Shown here piece by piece: positions 18,501-25,877 of a DNA stretch of 64,000 bases. The stretch covers positions 2,232,001 through 2,296,000 of the forward strand of contig NZ_NRGW01000001.1 in assembly GCF_002332255.1 (NCBI RefSeq), read 5' to 3'. The translations under genes and the position numbers were made by a program. Every line of letters begins with the position of its first letter. Position 1 is the first letter of the stretch. This DNA comes from Halomonas sp. JB37. Lineage in GTDB: Bacteria > Pseudomonadota > Gammaproteobacteria > Pseudomonadales > Halomonadaceae. The notes below the pieces were generated by a model, which made no database searches, was not told the origin of the DNA, and saw nothing but the letters and a program-made list of their open reading frames with translations.

Positions 18501-19458
18501 GGCTTCAACGCTTACTGATATTGCCGCACGCCTTGAAGACCCACGTTATCGTCGTTTGGCGGACTATGCGCGCGCTAACTGTGAGTATTGGGCAGGATGT
18601 ATTCAGCAGGCGCACGATCATTTAGATGAAATTGATCCCCTCAATGCGCAGATGATGATTGAGTGGCTGCCTTTCTCTGATCATCCGCAGGTGTCGGCTG
18701 CCTGCTTTCAAGGCTGGGCGCTTTGTTTGCGCGGCGATTATCAACGCGCCGAGCGCCAAGTGTCTGCCGCCATTCGCTTGGCTGAAAAGATTGCTCATCC
18801 GGGTACGTTGGCAATGGCTCTACTCGTCGCCGCGGCGCTTTACCGTCAAATAGGTCATGTGCATTTAGCCGCGCGTCACGCCGAGCGGGCAGCGGCCATG
18901 ACGGCCACCCCAGACCTGCAGCTGTGGCAAATTTCCGCACAGAGCATTCTTGGCTGGCAGCGAGCGCTGGTGGGAGACGCAGCAGGCTTAGTGCATATTC
19001 GCGACAGTTTGGACCAAATGGCTGAGCTTAATGGGCGCGACCGCTATCAGCGGCCGGCATTCTGGTATTCTGACGCCTGTATTGAGCTAGGCGAATTAAG
19101 CGCTGCAGACGATTATCTTGAGCAGTGCTTGGTGATTGCCCGTGAGCGTACGACGCTCTTTTTACCTGAGCTTGCCACCCAGCTGGCAAAAGTTCGCGGC
19201 TTGCTTGGCTACCCGGCTCATGAGGTGAAGGCGCTTGCACAAATGGCTATTTATCAGTCTCGAGAGCACGGCAATCGTCATCAGGAACTAGCGGCCTTAG
19301 AGCTATGGCTGACGCACATTGAACCTAATGATCAGCAGGCTAAAGACAGCTTTAGACGGTTATTGAGCGAGGTCAGCCACAGCGATGCGCCAGTGCTGAC
19401 GCGCTGGGTCAGCTTATTAGACCGCCGTACGGCTATTCCGGTGGGTGCGGAAGGTTAG
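15550..19458 (+). CDS. Large SARP/BTAD-type regulator with pseudo-cyclase, STAND ATPase and TPR domains
   Basis: A 1302-residue multidomain protein. Residues about 1-100 resemble the OmpR-like winged helix of SARP regulators (LTLFGHFSLTQ, then NRAALAELLWP and RTNLRHALHCLRQSLG). Residues about 100-240 are a helical BTAD region. Residues about 270-440 resemble a class III nucleotide cyclase domain (LAAGLHSGRVV at 378-388, then ELMSAAEGSELVIS), but the metal-binding aspartates seem absent: SVMAIRLRL stands where FaDi is expected and GATGG where GDG is expected. A STAND/AAA NTPase follows, with Walker A GPSGMGKS at 499-506 and Walker B LVLMIDD ending D624-D625. The C-terminal 450 residues are TPR-like. 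It is probably a ligand- or partner-gated transcriptional switch; the signal and targets are unknown. It follows miaE by 21 bases. Confidence 0.85.
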   Translation: MSIMRDARETDQLTLFGHFSLTQGEDALTHFSYDKVKALLVYLLLHRQPVNRAALAELLWPDQGLSSGRTNLRHALHCLRQSLGESADQVLSVSRQTIAFQLPANWQVDLHTLQQLLEGPRDLDTLEALMCCYQGDLIEELQLSSCSEFQRWLVQVRNEWRQRVVRFAEQVLEAHADLPGAILEALVSRFSGYGPFHERLVRQLAEQNKMAAAHEHYNSYLQLLALSGQQPEPSFVQLASFWSDGHHDSRLMSPQGAFSRALAVDSKPLREDEIELRQLSVMAIRLRLKGDWQDRAAMRNCLALQLELLRWLEQQCRHLGGFWLPGATGGLGLACFGTHGPAHQLAELVALYEHCRQALPLEIVRHWAGEGSVPQFELAAGLHSGRVVYLPERQLADPLGQVTQTSLELMSAAEGSELVISQEASQHMPPALDLQPRLVSRLMASDGRVRLRALVLGQNEGGRDALPPSLVGRETALRTLRDALARAGIGLRQSVLVRGPSGMGKSALMVGFRQLELSRDAAICWQPTTRMSALDAYGVARTLVSWYLKQPLSVEIIQALQITLELEPLDPDRQHLLEEALGVHKVQEITQLAQSGEAVELVVMLLHRLIERQAETRTLVLMIDDLQWLDEPSFKVLSGLQARLPINTAFMLVASHHGRDALPVKLHWDQKISLGNLDALQSSRLLSQLSRRYRIHLSPRLRNQIIERCDGVPLYMQEICRRLDMDRREGRSVHFDELPKGLLGLLASRIDQLEGDREIAHVSAVLGKRFRLDFLLECSGWDQARLGQALEHMRLLEIVEPVENDSGVHEYQFSHQLLQEAAYLSCPRDVRVKLHQQVVTLIEERFPVWISRHPGDFATHLRRSGHYARGARYFELASREALKVSANRTALRMADAGLASLRHVDHEIEREVSLLTVRGQAAFSLEGHGSPIAHESFVRARELLRESGIDSLEDPEDLEQVFLVKWGLWVGRSQRYAHADAFALASTLTDIAARLEDPRYRRLADYARANCEYWAGCIQQAHDHLDEIDPLNAQMMIEWLPFSDHPQVSAACFQGWALCLRGDYQRAERQVSAAIRLAEKIAHPGTLAMALLVAAALYRQIGHVHLAARHAERAAAMTATPDLQLWQISAQSILGWQRALVGDAAGLVHIRDSLDQMAELNGRDRYQRPAFWYSDACIELGELSAADDYLEQCLVIARERTTLFLPELATQLAKVRGLLGYPAHEVKALAQMAIYQSREHGNRHQELAALELWLTHIEPNDQQAKDSFRRLLSEVSHSDAPVLTRWVSLLDRRTAIPVGAEG

Positions 19459-19475
19459 TGGCGAGCTTCGCCGCT

Positions 19476-19733
19476 TTAGCAGGTACTTTGTTCTAACCAG
19501 GTCAGTGTGGCGAGTGCCTCATCGCGGTGCTCGCCACAGACGCTGGGGTCAAAGTTAAAGCGCGTGCAAACGCTTGGGCGGCTAGGATCGCCAAATAGGC
19601 GACACAGGTTATGCTCATCCAACTGCACGCATCTTACGCCCGCCGGTTTGCCTGCCGGCATGCCGGGAATATAAGAGCTAATTGAAGGCGCGATGCAGCA
19701 CGCGCCGCACCCCGCACGGCATCCTTCACTCAT
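19476..19733 (-). CDS. YkgJ-family cysteine-cluster protein
   Basis: An 85-residue protein of the family annotated as putative zinc- or iron-chelating. The N-terminus MSEGCRAGCGACC has the CxxxCxxCC cluster, and further cysteines occur at CVQLDEHNLC, SVC and SVCGEH. The family is thought to bind a metal, but the biochemical role is not established. Its start overlaps the end of queD by four bases (ATGA), so it is the last gene of the queC-queE-queD operon. That could suggest a link with the iron-sulphur or zinc needs of this pathway, but this is inference only. Confidence 0.85.
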   Translation of the reverse strand: MSEGCRAGCGACCIAPSISSYIPGMPAGKPAGVRCVQLDEHNLCRLFGDPSRPSVCTRFNFDPSVCGEHRDEALATLTWLEQSTC

Positions 19734-20581
19734 GGCGTAACACTGGGACTGGGCGTAGACATAGCAATAGCGCCTTTGTTAATACCTTCAAATGCCTGGA
19801 TTCGCGTTGCTTGTCCGCTTTGCGTGGCAACTTGTTTCGCTAGCCAAACCGCTATATTTTCCACCGTGGTAGGGCCCGGCAATATCGTGCACTGCTGCTG
19901 AGGCAGGGTAATGACAAAATCGCCTTGAGCTGCCTGATAGCGGCAGGTAAGGCGCTCGTTATCCTGGGCGGCGATATCAGCCTCTTCGAGTAAGTAGCGG
20001 TTATTCAGCCACTCCGACCATTGCTGTTCAAGCTGTGGCTGACGTGCATTTTGCTGCCATATATACAGCCTGGAACGATGCCCGTGAGCAATGCGCTGAC
20101 AGTTGCCGATATGGCGTTTGAGGCCGTGGCTATAGCCATACGAGGCACCTTCAGTGGCCTCTTCGCTTAGCGTTAGCGTAACGCTATGGACATTATCAGG
20201 CCGACGTTCGGTAAGTATCTGGCTTAAGTGCTCGGCTATACGGGGGGCGGTGATGGCAGGCCAGGGCAGTAAAGTAAATGCTTCCTTAGGGCCGCGGACT
20301 TCCATCGTGTAAGGCGCGGTAGCATTAACGCAGATACCTTCCGCGCAGTCCGTAATGCTTACGCCGGGTGCAAGCGTCGGCACTAGCAGAGTGTGATCTA
20401 ACCCGCTGTCCAGCGTGCGCTTAATCCACGGTTTTACTTCACCAAAGTCAAACAGCATGCCGTCTTCGCCGAGCTCGCCATCGAGTATGGCGTCTACTTG
20501 CCAGCTGCAGCCCACCAAACCTTGCGTGGGGCACCAAAGAGAGACGTCGATATGCGTCAGTTGTTGAACGAATAAGGACAT
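19730..20581 (-). CDS. queD: 6-carboxytetrahydropterin synthase QueD, tandem (two T-fold halves) form
   Basis: Makes 6-carboxy-5,6,7,8-tetrahydropterin from dihydroneopterin triphosphate in the queuosine pathway. It is 283 residues, about twice the usual 120-140, and reads as two T-fold halves. The first half has FDFGEVK (44-50) and GLDHTLL (60-66), the family's DFG/LDH motifs, but no HGH zinc motif. The second half has the catalytic cysteine C161 with HGH at 166-168, PTTVENIA near 238 and the terminal EGINKGA (265-271), but no clear DFG/LDH. C161 and HGH are separated by four residues, where E. coli QueD has three. The start ATG is the base after the end of queE, and the end overlaps the YkgJ-like gene. 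Long QueD forms occur in related marine gammaproteobacteria. Confidence 0.85.
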   Translation of the reverse strand: MSLFVQQLTHIDVSLWCPTQGLVGCSWQVDAILDGELGEDGMLFDFGEVKPWIKRTLDSGLDHTLLVPTLAPGVSITDCAEGICVNATAPYTMEVRGPKEAFTLLPWPAITAPRIAEHLSQILTERRPDNVHSVTLTLSEEATEGASYGYSHGLKRHIGNCQRIAHGHRSRLYIWQQNARQPQLEQQWSEWLNNRYLLEEADIAAQDNERLTCRYQAAQGDFVITLPQQQCTILPGPTTVENIAVWLAKQVATQSGQATRIQAFEGINKGAIAMSTPSPSVTP

Positions 20582-21225
20582 TAATCAAAACCTGCTAATT
20601 TGTGTATTTGCAGCGATAGGCGCCACTGGGGGTTGGCCATGCAATAGGCCGTCGCTTGGGCAACGGTAGACGCAGTTTTATTCAGTGGCGCAAGGTCCAT
20701 GGGCTGTAGGTAGAAGTGAGTAAAGCTAAAGCCGCTAAACTGTTCTGGAGGTGCATCCGTCTGAGGGAAAACCAGCTTTAACTCATCCCCTTGCGTAACG
20801 GCTAGCGGATTGTTGCCTTTTGGGCTAACGCATAGCCAGTCGATACCAGCCGGTGGCGCTAGAGTGCCGTTGGTTTCTACCGCCACTTCAAAGCGGTGGC
20901 TGTGTAGGGCCTCTATGAGCGCCTCATCAAGCTGTAATAACGGCTCTCCACCGGTGAATACCACGTAGGGAGTCGCCTTATTATTTATCTCGGGCCACAG
21001 CGATACAATGTGTTCAGCGAGGGCGTTGGCGTCTGCAAACTTACCGCCATTTAGGCCGTTAGTACCGATAAAATCGGTATCGCAGAACGTGCATTTCGCC
21101 GTTGCGCGATCGGCCTCTCGGCCTGACCACAGATTACATCCGCTAAAGCGACAAAATACGCTCGCTCTGCCCGCCTGAGCGCCTTCTCCCTGGAGAGTGT
21201 AAAAGGCTTCTTTGACGTGATACAT
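20581..21225 (-). CDS. queE: 7-carboxy-7-deazaguanine synthase QueE
   Basis: Radical-SAM enzyme that rearranges 6-carboxytetrahydropterin to 7-carboxy-7-deazaguanine. The 214-residue protein begins [17 protein letters not shown]. It carries the iron-sulphur ligands as C30-X14-C45-X2-C48 (GCN...KCTFCDTDF), the expanded cluster spacing typical of QueE rather than the usual CX3CX2C. FTGGEPLLQLDEALI is the SAM-binding motif. Its start overlaps the queC stop and its stop overlaps the queD start by one base each, so the three are tightly coupled. Identity is secure. Confidence 0.95.
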   Translation of the reverse strand: MYHVKEAFYTLQGEGAQAGRASVFCRFSGCNLWSGREADRATAKCTFCDTDFIGTNGLNGGKFADANALAEHIVSLWPEINNKATPYVVFTGGEPLLQLDEALIEALHSHRFEVAVETNGTLAPPAGIDWLCVSPKGNNPLAVTQGDELKLVFPQTDAPPEQFSGFSFTHFYLQPMDLAPLNKTASTVAQATAYCMANPQWRLSLQIHKLAGFD

Positions 21226-21935
21226 CAGCGCTGACCTGCTGCGACATCTGCGCTGTAGGGTAGTGGGTCCGTCACGCCATTAGCGGCAAAGGCCGTGAGT
21301 CGTTCAGTGCAGCTGCCGCAAACGCCACAGGCCTGTTCTCTACCTTCATAGCATGTCCAGGTATGGCGATAATCTAAGCCCATGGCCAAACCGTCGCGCA
21401 GAATATCTGCCTTGCTGGCAGAAAGGTAAGGAGCGTGCAGCTTTACAGGTTCGAAATTGGCAATGCCCGCTACGTGGTTCATAGCGTCAACAAATTCAGG
21501 GCGGCAGTCGGGGTAAAGAATATGATCGCCACCATGGGCGCCATAGTCGACTCGCCCAGCGCCAATATTAACCGCCTTGGCAATCGCCAACGATATCAAA
21601 ATCATATTACGATTGGGCACGACGGTGGAGCGAAGATTGTTTTCGGCGTAGTCGCCCTGAGGCATGGCCTGGTGTGGATTAGTAAGCGCTGAATTATCGA
21701 TCAAACCATGAATGGCGCGAATATCGACAACTTGATGAGGTAGCCCAAGCGCGTTACAAACTTGTCGGGCCGTATCTAGCTCGCGGGCATGGCGCTGACC
21801 GTAGTCGAAAGACAGCGCATGGACATTGAGCCCTTCACGCAGCGCGCGATGAAGCACGGTGTAAGAATCCATTCCGCCGGAATAGATAACAACGGTCGTG
21901 GTGCTGTCAGCAGCCACTGAGGGTGTTGATGACAT
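21225..21935 (-). CDS. queC: 7-cyano-7-deazaguanine synthase QueC
   Basis: ATP-dependent conversion of 7-carboxy-7-deazaguanine to preQ0. The 236-residue protein has the PP-loop SGGMDS at residues 19-24 and the zinc cysteines in [12 protein letters not shown] near the C-terminus. [12 protein letters not shown] and DCRPEF are typical of the family. The ATG at 21935 follows a poor ribosome-binding site (AAAGAG). It is the first gene of the operon queC-queE-queD-ykgJ. The leader has two stable hairpins (21973-22014), but no sequence matching a preQ1 riboswitch was recognised. Confidence 0.95.
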   Translation of the reverse strand: MSSTPSVAADSTTTVVIYSGGMDSYTVLHRALREGLNVHALSFDYGQRHARELDTARQVCNALGLPHQVVDIRAIHGLIDNSALTNPHQAMPQGDYAENNLRSTVVPNRNMILISLAIAKAVNIGAGRVDYGAHGGDHILYPDCRPEFVDAMNHVAGIANFEPVKLHAPYLSASKADILRDGLAMGLDYRHTWTCYEGREQACGVCGSCTERLTAFAANGVTDPLPYSADVAAGQR

Positions 21936-21972
21936 AAGAAATACTCTTTGTCGGAGAATTTATTGATCGCGG

Positions 21973-22014
21973 GCCGTGATTAACGGCTGCGGCGTTCCGG
22001 GGTCCGGTCCGGAA
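21973..22014. promoter_or_regulatory. Two consecutive hairpins between queC and the SRPBCC gene
   Basis: GCCGT-GATTA-ACGGC (21973-21987) is a perfect five-pair stem. TTCCGG-GGTCCGGT-CCGGAA (21995-22014) is a perfect six-pair stem. Both lie in the leader of queC (minus strand) and could act as a transcription or translation control element. On the plus strand, GGTCCGGAAGGGCAGCA recalls the tetraloop of 4.5S RNA, but the internal loop does not fit. Confidence 0.45.
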
Positions 22015-22143
22015 GGGCAGCATTTTACGCAATCACCGCTAAACTGACCAGTTTTAGCGCATAATTATGCGAAATGCAGGGTTGGCGGGCAGCATTAATA
22101 CCAACATGCTACGCTAATCGTCCATGCTGTTAGAGGGCAACCA

Positions 22144-22560
22144 ATGGCTACCATTGAGCACAGTGAAATCGTTAATGCATCACCAGAGCGTGTGTTTGAA
22201 CTGCTGCGCCGTGTGGAAGACTTTGCTGATTATTCAGATTTAATTCGCTCTATAGATACGCTGGGTGAGAACCGCTATCGGTGGCACGTTCGCGCTGTAG
22301 GTATGGATTGGGCATTTGATGTGCAGGTCACTGACATTCAGCCCCCGCATGTTCTCGCTTGGGAGTCGTTGGACGGCGTTAAGAATCAGGGCCGCTACCA
22401 GCTTAGAGGCGTGCCTGAAGGTACTGAAGTAGCGCTGACGCTGAGCTATGAAATTCGCAATCGGTTAATGGAAAGAGCCGTTAATAAAGCCGCTAAGCCG
22501 CTGGTCGGAAAAGTAAGCCGGCAGATTCTTGAGCGCGTAGAGGCAAGGCTGAATGAATAA
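22144..22560 (+). CDS. SRPBCC-family protein (cyclase/dehydrase-like)
   Basis: A 138-residue START-like fold protein beginning MATIEHSEIVNASPERVFEL. The pattern EDFADYSDLIRSI, then WAFDVQVTDIQPPHVLAWESLDG and NQGRYQL, matches the polyketide cyclase/dehydrase group better than the ubiquinone-binding RatA/Coq10 group, though both share the fold. Such proteins bind hydrophobic ligands in a central pocket; the ligand here cannot be read. The ATG at 22144 follows AGAGGGCAACC. The next gene overlaps by eight bases. Confidence 0.75.
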   Translation: MATIEHSEIVNASPERVFELLRRVEDFADYSDLIRSIDTLGENRYRWHVRAVGMDWAFDVQVTDIQPPHVLAWESLDGVKNQGRYQLRGVPEGTEVALTLSYEIRNRLMERAVNKAAKPLVGKVSRQILERVEARLNE

Positions 22561-23221
22561 AGCGCCGAGACATCCGTGGCGATGGGCGCTTGGCTTTGCA
22601 TGCTGTGCCATGCTGGCTTATGTGTGGTTATGGTATTCGCCTGATTTGATGGCGATTAAGCAGTGGGCATCACAAGCATCGCATCACCCGGCGGTGATCG
22701 TTTCAGTGATGCTGATTATGGCAGCGACCTTAGCGATAGGGTTGCCCGGCAGTATCGGCCTATGGCTGATTGCGCCCTTTTACCCGCCGTTAATGGCCAC
22801 TATGATGTTGACGCTAAGTAGCGTTGTGGGTGCATTGGGCGCTTATAAAATAGCGGCGAGGGCAGGCAAGCGCTGGAACCCCGGCGGTCTGACGTTAAAA
22901 GTCATGCACACGCTAGAGCAACGCAGTGATTTGATGACTCAGACGGCGCTGAGATTATTGCCAGGATTTCCACACTCGGTGATTAATTTTGCAGCCGGGT
23001 TGCGAGGCATTTCGCTAAAAACGTTTCTACTGGCGGCGGGGCTAGGCTTATCCGTGAAATGGAGTGTTTACAGTAGCGCCATTTACGGCGCGTTAGAGGC
23101 TATTGAAGAAGAAAATGCGCTGCAGTTTGATGTCGTGCTGCCGCTCATCGCCTTAGCATTATTGCTGCTAATAGGGGCTTGGTTCAGGCGTCGAATCGAA
23201 GCAGCGCAAGTTAATCGTTAG
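22553..23221 (+). CDS. TVP38/TMEM64-family membrane protein
   Basis: A 222-residue integral membrane protein with about five or six hydrophobic segments. The core region LPGSIGLWLIAPFYPP, then SVVGALGAYKIAARAGKR and LRLLPGFPHSVINFAAGLRGIS, is the VTT/SNARE-associated domain signature, in which the proline-glycine re-entrant segments are conserved. Family members are linked to lipid transport or scramblase-like activity in some organisms, but the bacterial role is unproven. It overlaps the SRPBCC gene by eight bases, suggesting an operon of a lipid-binding-type protein with a membrane partner. Confidence 0.85.
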   Translation: MNKAPRHPWRWALGFACCAMLAYVWLWYSPDLMAIKQWASQASHHPAVIVSVMLIMAATLAIGLPGSIGLWLIAPFYPPLMATMMLTLSSVVGALGAYKIAARAGKRWNPGGLTLKVMHTLEQRSDLMTQTALRLLPGFPHSVINFAAGLRGISLKTFLLAAGLGLSVKWSVYSSAIYGALEAIEEENALQFDVVLPLIALALLLLIGAWFRRRIEAAQVNR

Positions 23222-23229
23222 ACAATACG

Positions 23230-23469
23230 TCAATGGGATTTGTGCAAAGAGGCGTCCAAGTGGTCAACCACCTCAGCCCAGTCGGCATCCTCAGCGACCG
23301 CTTCTTGCAGAAACTCTGCTTGCCCTTCATTCCAGCAGGGCGCTTCGGCAAGGGGCATTGTGCCGGGCAGCGGCGCATTACGCTGAATAAAGCGTTCGAT
23401 TGAATCGGCATCAGATGCAAGGCCTAGCTGCTCGAAGAGCTCGCTGAAATGGTGAACCGGCTTTTCCAT
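23230..23469 (-). CDS. DUF2789 small conserved protein
   Basis: A 79-residue acidic protein: MEKPVHHFSELFEQLGL, then IERFIQRNAPLPGT, and AEFLQEAVAEDADWAEVVDHL. The spacing of these three blocks matches DUF2789, a gammaproteobacterial family of unknown function. The start at 23469 is preceded on the minus strand by GCAGGAGC. It converges with the TVP38-like gene, eight bases away. No signal peptide or catalytic motif is visible. Confidence 0.8.
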   Translation of the reverse strand: MEKPVHHFSELFEQLGLASDADSIERFIQRNAPLPGTMPLAEAPCWNEGQAEFLQEAVAEDADWAEVVDHLDASLHKSH

Positions 23470-23553
23470 GATCTATTGCTCCTGCAAAGGGGACGTTACT
23501 CTACACCATAGCGTGAATCTCATCTTAAGCCAGTGTGCAAAGCGATCAGTGCG

Positions 23554-24624
23554 CTATCGTTCACCGACGAGGGGCGTCAAAAAGCGCTGGCGTTGATCGT
23601 CTAGAGATAGTGGCTGCGCTAGCAGATGCGCAAGCTTAGTGAACGCCGCTTCGGGCGTCATGTCATCGCCTGAAAGGATGCCTGCATCGCTAAGCCCATG
23701 CCCGGCCGCGTAAGCACCCAGGTGGATGCTACCTTGCTGGCACTGGCTAATCGCGGCTAATAGTTTGCCTTCGCCGCTGGCTTTGGCGAGCACGTTCAGC
23801 AAGCTAGGGTCGTCAGGCAGATTGCCAGCGCCCCATAGCTCCAGTAGCGCGCCCTTAACTCGCGAATCGCTTAGCCATGCGCCGAGTTGCCAGGCTGAAA
23901 TGCCTGGCCAAAGCGTAATTCGTACGATTTCTCCACGGTCGACCAAACGGTAATCGGGTAATTCAAACCGAGGAGCGCCGCGCTGCTGCAGGCCAAGCCC
24001 GCGGCTAGGGTAATAAACGAAATCGTCGCCCACGCGCTCACCAAGTAGTGGATAGTTTGGGCTCGCAAACGCCTTCAGTGCTTGGCTGTGGTGCTTAATG
24101 GTGCGGGTGCCGCGCAAAAGCTGTCCCGCAAAGTAAATAGCCACTTCTTGTAATGCGGGATTGGCGGCGAACTGCAACGCACCGTGTAAATTATCCAGTG
24201 CGTCACTGCCGGGTGCTTCTAGTGGCAGCATAGAGCCGGTGAGAACCACGGGTCGATCCAAACCTAGGAGCTGATAAGCAAGGCCAGCAGCTGTCCAGCT
24301 CAGCGTATCGGTACCGTGAATAATCACAAAACCTGAGTAGGCCATCAGCCGCTCATTGATATCACTGGCTAGCTGTTGCCAGGTAAGCGGCGTTGCCGCA
24401 CTTGAGTCAATCAAGGTAGCGTAGCTAATGACCTCATAAGACGGTAGGGCTTGGCGCTGTGCCAGAGATAGTCGGGCCAAGGCTGAGTCCATGCGGGAGG
24501 CGAAATCGCCGCTGGGTGCAAGCCCTTGCGCCTCTTGGCGCATGCCTATGGTTCCGCCGGTGTAGATAACTAAAATGCGTTCTTGACGGGGAATGTTGTC
24601 TGCAAGACGGGAGTAGGTGGCCAT
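23554..24624 (-). CDS. ansA: Type I (cytoplasmic) L-asparaginase
   Basis: Hydrolyses asparagine to aspartate and ammonia. The 356-residue protein has the two catalytic threonine motifs: YTGGTIGM (T25) and IHGTDTLSWTA near residue 105. The lack of a signal peptide points to the cytoplasmic type I form. The ATG at 24622-24624 sits six bases after AGGAG; an in-frame ATG two codons upstream is too close to it. It lies 34 bases after the MFS transporter gene on the same strand, so an operon is likely. Confidence 0.92.
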   Translation of the reverse strand: MATYSRLADNIPRQERILVIYTGGTIGMRQEAQGLAPSGDFASRMDSALARLSLAQRQALPSYEVISYATLIDSSAATPLTWQQLASDINERLMAYSGFVIIHGTDTLSWTAAGLAYQLLGLDRPVVLTGSMLPLEAPGSDALDNLHGALQFAANPALQEVAIYFAGQLLRGTRTIKHHSQALKAFASPNYPLLGERVGDDFVYYPSRGLGLQQRGAPRFELPDYRLVDRGEIVRITLWPGISAWQLGAWLSDSRVKGALLELWGAGNLPDDPSLLNVLAKASGEGKLLAAISQCQQGSIHLGAYAAGHGLSDAGILSGDDMTPEAAFTKLAHLLAQPLSLDDQRQRFLTPLVGER

Positions 24625-24658
24625 AGCCATCTCCTGTGGCTTTGTAGGAAATCGACGA

Positions 24659-25870
24659 TCAGCCGGTGCGACCAACGCCCTGTGTTAGCAGTTCGCCGGT
24701 TTGATCGTCTAAGCGATGGTTGCGACCTGCCAGCAGGGCAAAACCGCAGCAAACGCCGATGAGTCCAATCAACAGCCAGGCGATGGTCGATGTGTCGGCA
24801 CCGGCTTGAAGCAATACTCCGACGCCGAAAGGGCCTAAAGCTGCCAAGGTGTAACCGCCGCCCTGGACGAGGCCCGAAAGCTGCCCGGCTAGACGCGAGT
24901 TGGCGGTTCTTAACACTAATAGGCTTAGTGCAAGGCTAAAGCTGCCGCCTTGCCCAATGCCTAATATTGCCGCGCCAGGCCATTTCCACATTAACGGTGC
25001 AACCAGTAACATCCATAGGCCGACACCCGTGCACAGCAGGACCAGCAGCAGCGCAGGGCGTTGGTCGCGGCCCATTCGTGCAATCCATGGTGCGCCCAAA
25101 GCAGAGGCAAGCTGACACATAATCGAAACGGCCATTGTCCAGCCCGCATCGGCTTCGTTATAGCCGCGATCAACTAGCAGCGTCGGCAGCCAGCCAAAAA
25201 CAATGTAGGCCATGGAGGACTGTAATCCCATAAACAGCATAACGTGCCAAGTGAGCGGCTGTTTAAGCAGGCGTAATGTGCCACTTTTTGAGCGAGTGGG
25301 GGAGGCTGTCAGCGCAGAGCGGGGCATTTGAAAATGCCATAAAGCGAGCGCAAAGAGTGCCAGTAGCGACCAGCTCATTAAACTTGCCTGCCAACTGCCA
25401 AGCAGCTGCGTTAGCGGTACGCTAAGCCCGGCCCCTAAGGCTCCCCCTAGGCACAGCGCCATGGTGTATAAGCCGGTGAGCAGATCTGCGCTATCGGGAA
25501 GTTCCCGCTTAACCAACGCAGGAAGTAGCGTGCCGCCAATGCCGATTGCGCTGCCAGCCATTGCCGAGCCGATAAAAAGCGCACCGGGAACGGGTAAGCC
25601 GCGCAAAATCAGTCCTGCAGCAAGTAATAGCAGCGCGGCACTAAGCGTACGTTCGCTGCCAATGCGTTTAGCTAGCAAAGGGGCAAGCGGGGCGGACAGG
25701 CCTAGGCATAGCACTGGAAGCGTTGTCAGCAACCCCGCGGCAGTAGCAGAAAGCCCTGCACTTTCTTGCAGGCGAGTTAATAACGGGGCAACCGATGACA
25801 TGGCGGGGCGTAAATTCAGCCCCACCGCTACCATCAGTAAAATAAACGTAATCGAACGACGATTAGCCAT
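24659..25870 (-). CDS. MFS transporter, CynX/NimT-like
   Basis: A 403-residue, 12-segment major facilitator protein. It begins MANRRSITFILLMVAVGLNLRPAMSSVAPLL, the pattern of the cyanate/nitroimidazole-exporter branch, where NLRP is conserved in the first helix. The ATG at 25868-25870 is seven bases after the preceding gene's stop; the upstream continuation of the frame runs over that gene and is not family-like. No good ribosome-binding site is seen, so coupling to the upstream gene is likely. Substrate unknown; the order hypothetical-MFS-asparaginase might suggest a nitrogen compound. Confidence 0.85.
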   Translation of the reverse strand: MANRRSITFILLMVAVGLNLRPAMSSVAPLLTRLQESAGLSATAAGLLTTLPVLCLGLSAPLAPLLAKRIGSERTLSAALLLLAAGLILRGLPVPGALFIGSAMAGSAIGIGGTLLPALVKRELPDSADLLTGLYTMALCLGGALGAGLSVPLTQLLGSWQASLMSWSLLALFALALWHFQMPRSALTASPTRSKSGTLRLLKQPLTWHVMLFMGLQSSMAYIVFGWLPTLLVDRGYNEADAGWTMAVSIMCQLASALGAPWIARMGRDQRPALLLVLLCTGVGLWMLLVAPLMWKWPGAAILGIGQGGSFSLALSLLVLRTANSRLAGQLSGLVQGGGYTLAALGPFGVGVLLQAGADTSTIAWLLIGLIGVCCGFALLAGRNHRLDDQTGELLTQGVGRTG

Positions 25871-25877
25871 TGACGAG

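Noticed and set aside
21990..22035. Sequence resembling the 4.5S (SRP) RNA tip, GGTCCGGAAGGGCAGCA
   Set aside because: The conserved internal loop needs a pattern like GGAAGCAG or GGAGCAG on the 3' side; two bases are missing, and the 5' side has CGG where AGG is expected. The full long hairpin of 4.5S RNA is also not formed. Listed only as hairpins.
21936..22143. preQ1 riboswitch ahead of the queuosine operon
   Set aside because: No preQ1-I type sequence with the short A-rich tail was found, and no preQ1-II type arrangement was recognised.
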